From contig DATJPX010000131.1 in assembly GCA_035506155.1 (NCBI GenBank), positions 1-10,566 on the forward strand: DNA of 10,566 nucleotides. The letters run 5' to 3'. The stretch is from UBA877 sp035506155 (GTDB lineage: Bacteria > Chloroflexota > Anaerolineae > Anaerolineales > Villigracilaceae). The position numbers were made by a program, and so were the translations under genes. Under the pieces are notes generated by a model that saw nothing but the letters and a program-made list of their open reading frames with translations, was not told the DNA's origin and ran no database searches. Position 1 is the stretch's first letter. Every line of letters begins with the position of its first letter. This document shows positions 1-4,738 of the stretch, piece by piece.

Positions 1-461
1 GCCCCGTCCCGCTCAATACGCTCTGTACGCAGCCTCAGGCGCTTTTTGCCGATCCCCTCCACGCGCCCGCCTCGGCCCCGAAAGTCTTTACGTCCGGCGT
101 GAACCACGACACCCTCCTGACAGCCGGCTGGTTGGACCTCTCCAAAGGGCCGTTGGTCCTGCACGTGCCCGACATGAACGAGCGCTACTACAGCGTGCAG
201 TTCACCGATCCTTCGAAGAACACTGTTTTCGCCTACGTCGGCAAACGCGCCACCGGTACGCAGGCGGGCGACTACCTCATTACTGGACGGGGTTGGAAAG
301 GGCAGCTGCCGGGTGGACTGAAGCAGATCGCTTCGCCGAACAACTCGGTGATCGTGATCGGACGCGTGCTCGTAGAAAGCGACCGCGACGTGGCGACTGC
401 CTATGCTCTTTCGAAGCAGATCCAACTGACGCCGTTCAGCGGCTGGTTACAGAGCAAGTAG
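1..461 (+). CDS. DUF1254 domain protein, 3' end only (truncated at window edge; appears to lack DUF1214)
   Basis: The reading frame is open from the left edge (codons begin at base 3) and ends at TAG 459-461, so the start lies outside the window. The GTG at 99 is internal and is not taken as a start. The visible ~153 residues carry the DUF1254 signature: VNHDTLLTAGWLDLSKGPLVL, then VPDMNERYYSVQFTD, GKRATGTQAGDYLITG, GWKGQLP and a closing QLTPFSGW. In the family this N-terminal domain is normally followed by a larger DUF1214 domain, in proteins of roughly 450 residues that are often exported; the biochemical role is unknown. Here the protein stops right after DUF1254 and a terminator follows at once, so it is either a single-domain version or a C-terminally truncated gene. 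The family call is confident; intactness is not. Confidence 0.5.
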   Translation, partial: PVPLNTLCTQPQALFADPLHAPASAPKVFTSGVNHDTLLTAGWLDLSKGPLVLHVPDMNERYYSVQFTDPSKNTVFAYVGKRATGTQAGDYLITGRGWKGQLPGGLKQIASPNNSVIVIGRVLVESDRDVATAYALSKQIQLTPFSGWLQSK

Positions 462-484
462 CTGCTGAGTAGATCCCGGAAATT

Positions 485-511
485 AAAATCCGCCCTTTAT
501 GGCGGATTTTT
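485..511 (+). terminator. Intrinsic terminator of the DUF1254 gene
   Basis: A perfect 10-bp stem, AAAATCCGCC (485-494) and GGCGGATTTT (501-510), closes a 6-nt loop and runs into a T tract on the plus strand. It starts 24 nt after the DUF1254 stop codon. The A-rich 5' arm means it could also work in the minus direction. Confidence 0.5.
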
Positions 512-514
512 GTT

Positions 515-550
515 GCCCCTCGCACAGCACCCCCGCAGGGGGCAAGGGGA
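515..550 (+). repeat. Intergenic structured repeat, copy R3 (5' fragment)
   Basis: Bases 515-550 match the first 36 bases of copy R2 (4513-4548) at about 32 of 36 positions, including CCTCGCACAGCACCCCC. The following hairpin is CCCCC-GCA-GGGGG here and CCCC-GAA-GGGG in R2, so the stem is kept while the bases change. Similarity to the other copies is lost after about base 550, where a palindrome GGATATATCC (546-555) begins. It is most likely a truncated or strongly diverged copy. Confidence 0.5.
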
Positions 551-823
551 TATATCCTGTATCTTGAAGACGGTCAGGTAGGGTTACGCCGGCGGTAGGT
601 ACCCTTTGCTACTGTTGATCCTCGCCTGGGCCGTGAAGGGTCCTGTCCCGCCTATACAGACACACGGATCCAACCAAACAAAAAGACCACGTGGGACCTT
701 CGTTCCATATGGTCTAAATGAACCCAAGATGTGGAAGTCGCTTCGGTCGAAAAAAGCCGCCTAAGAAAGAACTGAGGGCCAGTAAGAAAGACAACCAGAG
801 GGTCTATTTTGTATTGACGGCCC
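551..823. other. Gene-free stretch with one notable hairpin (684-715)
   Basis: I find no convincing gene in these ~270 bases. The only clear structure is a hairpin at 684-715: AGACCA pairs with TGGTCT, then after one A/C mismatch GTGGGA pairs with TTCCAT (two G-U pairs in RNA), around the loop CCTTCG. AGGGCC near 776 and GGCCCT near 820 could pair over a long loop just after the zinc-ribbon gene, but this is weak as a terminator. The stretch could contain the decayed rest of repeat R3; I cannot align it. Confidence 0.5.
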
Positions 824-1333
824 TTATTTCATTAAACCCTCAAGCTCATCCGGATTATCCAACACGGAGTACACGAACTGCCCGTTGATCTGGATGGCAT
901 AATCAGAGGTATCGTCGATCGGATCGGCGGCCTTTTTATACTTGACCTTGAGTGTGGTCCCGGGTTTCGGGACAAGTTTGGCCGGCATGTTGATCGTACA
1001 GATAGACTCGAACTTGTCGCCGTCGGCCTTTTTCCCCGAGAACATCACATCGAAGATCGGATTATCTTTGTAGGTCATCCCCTTGCGTTCTTTGACCACA
1101 TCGACCTTGACCGTGGCGTCCGCGCCGTGCGTCACCAGCCATTCCACATGGCTTGGGCTGAATAGGTCAAACTCAGGAGGCAGTGGCTCGTGACTCTCCG
1201 AATTTACGCCGAGCAACTCTTCCGGCACAATCACATTGCTGCCGCAGTAACGGCAGATGACCGATTTATCATTCCCGTTGGCGCTCAAGGAAGAACCACA
1301 GTTAGGGCAGTTAAAACTTTTTCCTTCGGACAT
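824..1333 (-). CDS. Small zinc-ribbon protein of unknown function (169 aa)
   Basis: The product has an N-terminal zinc ribbon with four cysteines, C9-x2-C12 and C27-x2-C30 (CPNCG and CRYCG), a typical zinc knuckle pair. A ~125-residue domain follows that is rich in alternating hydrophobic and charged residues and looks mostly beta-stranded; I do not recognise it. There is no signal peptide or membrane segment, so it is probably cytoplasmic. The ATG at 1333 is chosen because GAGAGG stands about 5 nt upstream and the zinc ribbon then sits at the N-terminus. The frame stays open for 90 more codons upstream, but that extension would cross the promoter and repeat R1 and looks non-coding. It appears monocistronic. 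Zinc ribbons of this kind can bind nucleic acids or proteins; which applies here is not visible. Confidence 0.5.
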   Translation of the reverse strand: MSEGKSFNCPNCGSSLSANGNDKSVICRYCGSNVIVPEELLGVNSESHEPLPPEFDLFSPSHVEWLVTHGADATVKVDVVKERKGMTYKDNPIFDVMFSGKKADGDKFESICTINMPAKLVPKPGTTLKVKYKKAADPIDDTSDYAIQINGQFVYSVLDNPDELEGLMK

Positions 1334-1408
1334 GACACCTCTCGTCAAGAGCTTGAACCGCTGGCATTTTTGAGTATTATCATCAATTTTGTAAGTAAAC
1401 CTTGTCAT

Positions 1409-1437
1409 ATTATACTTGGCCACATGAGGTTGGGTAA
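1409..1437 (-). promoter_or_regulatory. Candidate promoter of the zinc-ribbon gene
   Basis: On the minus strand a perfect TATAAT lies at 1414-1409, about 75 nt upstream of the start codon. The -35 element at the right distance (17-nt spacer) is TTACCC, a poor match, so the call rests mainly on the -10 box. Confidence 0.5.
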
Positions 1438-1542
1438 GGATTTTTAGGCAGCGGACCAGGCCTCCCGAGTTACAAAAAGCGGTTGTTAGTGAGGTCATCA
1501 GTCCATTCCACCGTGATAGCCTTGCTAACGCCCGCGTATCGT

Positions 1543-1672
1543 AGCACCCCCAAGCGGACTCGAATATCATCCCCCTCAGGGACCGCTGTTTGGAGGAAAT
1601 CAAGAACCCGCCTTATTCAGGCGGGTCGTGTGCCCCCAGGAGGTACTTTGCCGAGAAGGTGTTTTCCCTTCT
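1543..1672 (+). repeat. Intergenic structured repeat, copy R1
   Basis: This copy lies between the end of the ABC permease gene and the promoter of the zinc-ribbon gene. It aligns with R2 (4524-4641) over about 110 bases at roughly 85% identity by eye, with an internal deletion of the CGAAGGGGA hairpin near its 5' end. Stems seen: GCGGACTC with GGGACCGC (A/A mismatch and one G-T); a perfect ACCCGCC (1606-1612) and GGCGGGT (1620-1626) around TTATTCA; and a tail hairpin AGAAGG (1654-1659) and CCTTCT (1667-1672). Read on the minus strand, the ACCCGCC hairpin is followed by a T-rich TTCTTGATTT, so it may terminate the ABC operon. The tail holds GAGAAGGTG, matching GAGAGGGTG of R2 and R4. Confidence 0.5.
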
Positions 1673-1719
1673 TGTATCATACGCCTATTCACGATGTCTC
1701 AAGTAAAATGCTGTCTTTT

Positions 1720-2478
1720 TTAAACCCGGTTCTTATACACCTTCATTGCAAAGAAATACGCCACAAGGATGACCCCAACGCACCATGCAAGGGCCACCCA
1801 GATCTCACTGCCAACCGGTCGGTTCGACAGCAAGGCGCGGATGGTTTCCACGATCGAGGTCACCGGCTGGTGCTCGGCGAAGGCCCGGACGACCGGCGGC
1901 ATCGATTCGGTGGGGACGAACGCCGAGCTGACGAATGGAAGGAAGATCAGCGGGTAGGCAAAGGCGCCCGCTCCGTCCACCGTTTTTGCGGACAGTCCGG
2001 CGATCGCCGCAATCCAGGTCAGGGCCAGCGTGAACAGCGCCAGGATGCCGGCCACGGCTAGCCACGACCACACTCCTGCCGGCGAGCGGAAGCCCATGAG
2101 CAGCGCAACGAGAATGATCACGATCACCGAAATTGTATTGGATACCAGGGAGGTCAGCACGTGTCCCCACAGCGGGGTCGAAGGCGCGATCGGCATCGAG
2201 TGGAACCGTTCGAAGATGCCTCTTTGCATGTCCATGAACAGCCGGTAGGACGTATAGGCGATGCCGCTTGCAATGGCCATCAACAGGATGCCGGGCAGCA
2301 GGTAATTCACGTAGTGATCCGTGCCGCTTCGTATGGCACCGCCGAATACGTAGACGAACAGCAGCATCATCGCAATCGGCATGATGGTGACCGTGATGAT
2401 TGTGTCCAGGCTGCGGAAAATATGGCGCATGGAGCGCCCAAGCATGACGCCCATATCGCTGAAAAAGTGTTGGTTCAT
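1720..2478 (-). CDS. ABC-2 type transporter permease, DrrB-like (252 aa)
   Basis: This is the membrane subunit of an ABC exporter and the partner of the ATPase encoded just upstream. Six hydrophobic segments are visible, at roughly residues 25-48, 58-80, 110-130, 136-160, 170-190 and 226-246, as expected for the ABC-2 fold. Family motifs include a positively charged ERFHSMPIAPS stretch between segments 2 and 3, and the FVPTESMPPVVRAFAEHQPVT region after segment 5, typical of DrrB/NodJ-type permeases. The ATG at 2478 overlaps the ATPase stop by 4 bases (ATGA), with AAGG and AAGGAG upstream, so translation is coupled. It is the last gene of the operon, and repeat R1 lies directly downstream. 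Related pairs export hydrophobic drugs, antibiotics or lipids. The substrate here cannot be read from the sequence. Confidence 0.5.
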   Translation of the reverse strand: MNQHFFSDMGVMLGRSMRHIFRSLDTIITVTIMPIAMMLLFVYVFGGAIRSGTDHYVNYLLPGILLMAIASGIAYTSYRLFMDMQRGIFERFHSMPIAPSTPLWGHVLTSLVSNTISVIVIILVALLMGFRSPAGVWSWLAVAGILALFTLALTWIAAIAGLSAKTVDGAGAFAYPLIFLPFVSSAFVPTESMPPVVRAFAEHQPVTSIVETIRALLSNRPVGSEIWVALAWCVGVILVAYFFAMKVYKNRV

Positions 2479-3239
2479 AGGACCTTTTGCTCCTTTTTAC
2501 CGATAATCGCGAGGAATATTTCCTCCAGGCTGGGCTGTTTTTTGACGTATTCCACCTTTACAGGCGGGAACAGCTTTTTCAGTTCCGCGAGCGTGCCGCT
2601 CACGATGATCCTGCCCTCGTGCAGAATGGCAATCCGGTCGGCGAGTTGTTCGGCTTCCTCGAGATACTGTGTGGTCAGGAAGACCGTCGTGCCCTGGTTT
2701 GCCAGCTCTTCGACGGTCTTCCAGACCTCGAGGCGCCCCTCGGGGTCGAGACCGGCCGTCGGCTCGTCGAGGAAAATCAGCTGTGGTTTCCCTGCCAGGC
2801 TCATGGCGATATCGAGCCGGCGGCGCATGCCGCCCGAATAGGTGGACACCCTGCGATCGGCGGCCTCGGCCAGGCCGAAGCGATTCAGAAGGTCCTCGGC
2901 GACCCGGCGCGGGGCTTCGAGGTGCCGCAGCCTGGCGATCATGACCAGGTTTTCCCGTCCCGTCAGGATCTCGTCCACGGCGGCGAATTGCCCGGTCAGG
3001 CTGATCGACCCCCGCACAGCGTCGGGATTTGCCGCAACATCGAAGCCGTTCACTCTGGCAGTCCCGCTATCCTGTTTAAGCAGCGTGGTGAGGATCTTGA
3101 CGATCGTCGTCTTGCCCGCGCCGTTGGAGCCGAGCAGGGCGAAGATGCAGCCCTTTTCCACTTCGAAATCCACGCCCTTTAGAACATGAAGGTTCTTGTA
3201 GGACTTTTGCAGCCCTTTCACTTCGATGACTTTTTCCAT
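2475..3239 (-). CDS. ABC transporter ATP-binding protein, DrrA-like (254 aa)
   Basis: This is the energy-coupling ATPase of the exporter. It has Walker A GSNGAGKT (residues 37-44), a Q-loop Gln in SLTGQFAAVDE, the signature YSGGMRRRLDIA, Walker B LIFLDEP and the D-loop AGLD. The usual switch histidine is replaced by Gln in LTTQYLEEAEQLADRI, which is normal for the DrrA branch and supports that assignment. The C-terminal extension is short compared with classical DrrA proteins of about 330 residues. I prefer the ATG at 3239, which has AGGTGA 8 nt upstream and gives a family-like N-terminus (MEKVIEVKGLQKSY). A GTG at 3251, overlapping the preceding stop codon (GTGA), is a real alternative that adds four residues. 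It is the fourth gene of the PadR operon. Confidence 0.5.
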   Translation of the reverse strand: MEKVIEVKGLQKSYKNLHVLKGVDFEVEKGCIFALLGSNGAGKTTIVKILTTLLKQDSGTARVNGFDVAANPDAVRGSISLTGQFAAVDEILTGRENLVMIARLRHLEAPRRVAEDLLNRFGLAEAADRRVSTYSGGMRRRLDIAMSLAGKPQLIFLDEPTAGLDPEGRLEVWKTVEELANQGTTVFLTTQYLEEAEQLADRIAILHEGRIIVSGTLAELKKLFPPVKVEYVKKQPSLEEIFLAIIGKKEQKVL

Positions 3240-3247
3240 ACCTATAT

Positions 3248-3604
3248 TCACCTTACCTTGTTTTTATTCGTTGCCTTTTTAATGGCTTGGTTGACATCCT
3301 TGCCGACCGATTCTTGATAGAGGTCGGCGTACGTTTTTGAATCCTTGATCAGGTCGTCACAGAAGGCGGCTACGTCCCTACCGGTCACTTCGAGTACGCC
3401 TTTCCCCAAGGCCGCGCCTTCTTCAAAGAGATCGACGATCCCCGAGAGCAAATCCGTTCCTTCGGTCAGCTCAACGGGACCGACCTTGAAGAGATAGCTT
3501 TGAATCTCCCGGTAAACGATCTGATAATCCTGCGGAAGCGCTTTGACACGCACCACATGCGCCCGCCACTTCTTCTTGCCTTCGAGGATATCCTGTATGC
3601 TCAT
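3248..3604 (-). CDS. DUF1048 family protein, second copy (118 aa)
   Basis: This is a small, soluble, highly charged and probably all-helical protein of the DUF1048 family, whose function is unknown. It resembles the gene just upstream in length and layout: a Lys/Arg/Trp-rich N-terminal helix (GKKKWRAHVVRVKALPQDY against RKEWKAFEARAQKLPAEH), a central DLLSGIVDLFEEGAALGKGVLEVTGRDVAAFC-like segment, and a basic C-terminal tail. The pair therefore looks like an old tandem duplication that has diverged strongly. The ATG at 3604 is chosen because AGGTGG lies 5 nt upstream. A GTG directly after the previous stop (3613) is possible but has no suitable ribosome site. Family members often sit next to PadR regulators and ABC exporters, as here. 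Confidence 0.5.
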   Translation of the reverse strand: MSIQDILEGKKKWRAHVVRVKALPQDYQIVYREIQSYLFKVGPVELTEGTDLLSGIVDLFEEGAALGKGVLEVTGRDVAAFCDDLIKDSKTYADLYQESVGKDVNQAIKKATNKNKVR

Positions 3605-3613
3605 ATGATCCAC

Positions 3614-3961
3614 CTATTTGCCTAATTTCCTGGCGACGTTCCGGTTAAGTTGCTCGCGCCACTTGTCGCGATAAGACTTTGCCCCTTCTTCGCCGGCGAG
3701 CGCCGAACAGAAGCCCTGGATATCGTCGCCCAAAACCTCCCGGACACTCTGACCGTCCGCTGCCGACCCTTCGAGCAGGCCAAGCACACCGTCAAGAATG
3801 GGCATGAGGTTGCGTCCGCTGAAATCCGAGCGCGGCCAGAGATTGGCTTTGATCTCTTCCCATGCCGCCCGATGCTCAGCCGGCAGCTTCTGGGCGCGCG
3901 CTTCGAAAGCTTTCCATTCTTTCCTCATGTCGCTGCCTGTGATTTTCTCCAAGAATTTCAT
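3614..3961 (-). CDS. DUF1048 family protein, first copy (115 aa)
   Basis: This small helical DUF1048 protein lies directly after padR. Its ATG overlaps the padR stop codon by 4 bases (ATGA), with AAGGAG 8 nt upstream, so the two are translationally coupled. Features are an N-terminal MKFLEKITGSDMRKEW segment, which resembles family members that begin with a short hydrophobic-basic stretch, a central ILDGVLGLLEGSAADGQSVREVLGDDIQGFC segment and a basic C-terminus. No cysteine cluster, membrane segment or catalytic motif is visible. The close neighbourhood with a PadR repressor suggests that the family acts with this regulator or with the exporter it controls. That is inference from gene context, not demonstrated function. 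Confidence 0.5.
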   Translation of the reverse strand: MKFLEKITGSDMRKEWKAFEARAQKLPAEHRAAWEEIKANLWPRSDFSGRNLMPILDGVLGLLEGSAADGQSVREVLGDDIQGFCSALAGEEGAKSYRDKWREQLNRNVARKLGK

Positions 3962-4287
3962 TCTTTCTGCTCCTTCAACTCGTCAAGTCTCGACGATACG
4001 AATTCCCATTTATCCCAGAACTTCTGTCGTTCCGCGTGCCCCGCTTCGTTGAGGGTGAAAAACTTGCGCGGCGGTCCCATTTCGGATGGGCTTTTTTCGA
4101 TGTCGACGAGTTCGTTCTTCTCTAGTCGCACCAAAATCGTGTACACCGTTCCGTCCACGACATCGGTGAAGCCGAGTGCGTTCAGCCGGCGTGTGATCTC
4201 GTAGCCGTAAGTTTTTTTACGGCTGATGATTTCAAGGACGCAGCCCTCCAGCACACCTTTGAGCATTTCCGTCAGATCTTCCTGCAC
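3958..4287 (-). CDS. PadR family transcriptional regulator (109 aa)
   Basis: This is a short, PadR-s1-type winged-helix DNA-binding protein, expected to repress its own operon and to release DNA when a small molecule binds. Diagnostic motifs are YGYEITRRL in the first half of the helix-turn-helix, DGTVYTILVRLEKNELV in the recognition helix and wing, and GPPRKFFTLNEAG in the wing. A C-terminal dimerisation helix of about 30 residues follows. The GTG at 4287 is chosen because GGAGG lies 5 nt upstream. The GTG at 4293 would overlap that site. It is the first gene of a five-gene operon whose promoter contains an inverted repeat. By analogy with LmrR-type PadR proteins it would sense a compound exported by the ABC pair. 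Confidence 0.5.
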   Translation of the reverse strand: MQEDLTEMLKGVLEGCVLEIISRKKTYGYEITRRLNALGFTDVVDGTVYTILVRLEKNELVDIEKSPSEMGPPRKFFTLNEAGHAERQKFWDKWEFVSSRLDELKEQKE

Positions 4288-4315
4288 AATCACCTCCAGG
4301 CTATTCCGTACGACC

Positions 4316-4372
4316 GATATTATGTGTTACTTATTACTGGTATATAGTATCACGCAGTAGTTGGTTTGTCAA
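4316..4372 (-). promoter_or_regulatory. Promoter and likely PadR operator of the padR-DUF1048-ABC operon
   Basis: On the minus strand TTGACA (4372-4367), a 17-nt spacer and TACTAT (4349-4344) form a near-consensus sigma-70 promoter about 60 nt before the padR start. An imperfect inverted repeat, GATATTATGTG (4316-4326) and TATATAGTATC (4341-4351), matches at 8 of 11 arm positions, covers the -10 box and extends past the start site. That is where an autorepressor such as PadR would bind. The promoter call is strong; the operator is inference. Confidence 0.5.
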
Positions 4373-4442
4373 TGGCGGTTATTCTGACAAGTGAGTGCTA
4401 AGTTTGATTTGAGGACGGCTACCTTAATTCATAAAACAAAAA

Positions 4443-4497
4443 ATACGCTCATATGCGGGAGCGTATCCAACGAGGATGTGCCATATTCAAAATATGG
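4443..4497 (+). other. Two perfect hairpins just before repeat R2
   Basis: ATACGCTC (4443-4450) and GAGCGTAT (4459-4466) form a perfect 8-bp stem with an 8-nt loop. CCATATT (4481-4487) and AATATGG (4491-4497) form a perfect 7-bp stem with a 3-nt loop. They stand 15 nt before the R2 similarity begins and may be part of a longer folded element, but I see no match to them near the other copies. The remaining sequence between the padR promoter (4372) and R2 shows no gene. Confidence 0.5.
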
Positions 4498-4512
4498 ACG
4501 ATATGTTCCTAT

Positions 4513-4720
4513 GCTCCTCGCACAGCACCCCCGAAGGGGACAAGCGGACTCCAATATCATCCCACCTGGGAGACCGCTGTTTAGAGGAAATCAAAAACCC
4601 GTCTTATTCAGGCGGGTCCTGTGCCCCCAAGGGAGTACTTTATATACGGATAATAGTAAGTTGAGAGGGTGAAGAATACAGCACCTACCATCGAGCATGG
4701 CAGGTGCTGTAACTTATCCG
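4513..4720 (+). repeat. Intergenic structured repeat, copy R2 (most complete copy)
   Basis: R2 aligns with R3 at its 5' end, with R1 over its middle and with R4 at its 3' end, so it defines the full unit. By eye it folds as a closing stem GCACAG (4520-4525) and CTGTGC (4619-4624) enclosing three hairpins: CCCC-GAA-GGGG (4529-4539); GCGGACTCC (4544-4552) with GGAGACCGC (4569-4577, one A/A mismatch); and ACCCGTC (4597-4603) with GGCGGGT (4611-4617, one G-T pair). A tail stem follows, CGGATAA (4647-4653) with TTATCCG (4714-4720), enclosing GAGAGGGTG and the katG hairpin. Read on the minus strand, the ACCCGCC hairpin runs into TTTTTGATTT and could terminate katG transcription. I do not recognise the element as a known repeat or RNA family. 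Confidence 0.5.
4677..4711 (-). terminator. Hairpin downstream of katG, probable terminator or mRNA-stabilising stem
   Basis: Arms 4677-4691 and 4697-4711 pair at 14 of 15 positions (A/C mismatch at 4687/4701) around the loop CGAGC. It starts 27 nt after the katG stop. No good T tract follows on the minus strand, so it may protect the mRNA 3' end, with actual termination at the R2 hairpin 4597-4617, which does have a T run. Confidence 0.5.
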
Positions 4721-4738
4721 AACAGGGTTTCGCTGCGA

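Noticed and set aside
551..823. Possible tRNA or known ncRNA among the hairpins
   Set aside because: No cloverleaf with a T-loop GTTCRA and matching acceptor stem could be formed.
1334..1603. N-terminal extension of the zinc-ribbon protein by 90 residues
   Set aside because: It would run through the TATAAT box and repeat R1 and has no ribosome site; ATG 1333 has a good one and places the zinc ribbon at the N-terminus.
4393..4401. GAGTGCTAA, identical to one half of the CIRCE heat-shock operator
   Set aside because: The other half, TTAGCACTC, is missing 9 nt upstream, and no heat-shock gene is adjacent.
4391..4672. A 93-codon plus-strand open frame across repeat R2
   Set aside because: It crosses two hairpins and the structured repeat, and R1 breaks the same frame by an indel; no ribosome site or known protein.
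4513..4720. Repeat as an integron attC site, group II intron remnant or TnpB/IscB guide RNA
   Set aside because: I see no GTTRRRY/RYYYAAC pair, no recognisable domain V and no nearby tnpB, iscB or integrase; none of these can be claimed by eye.
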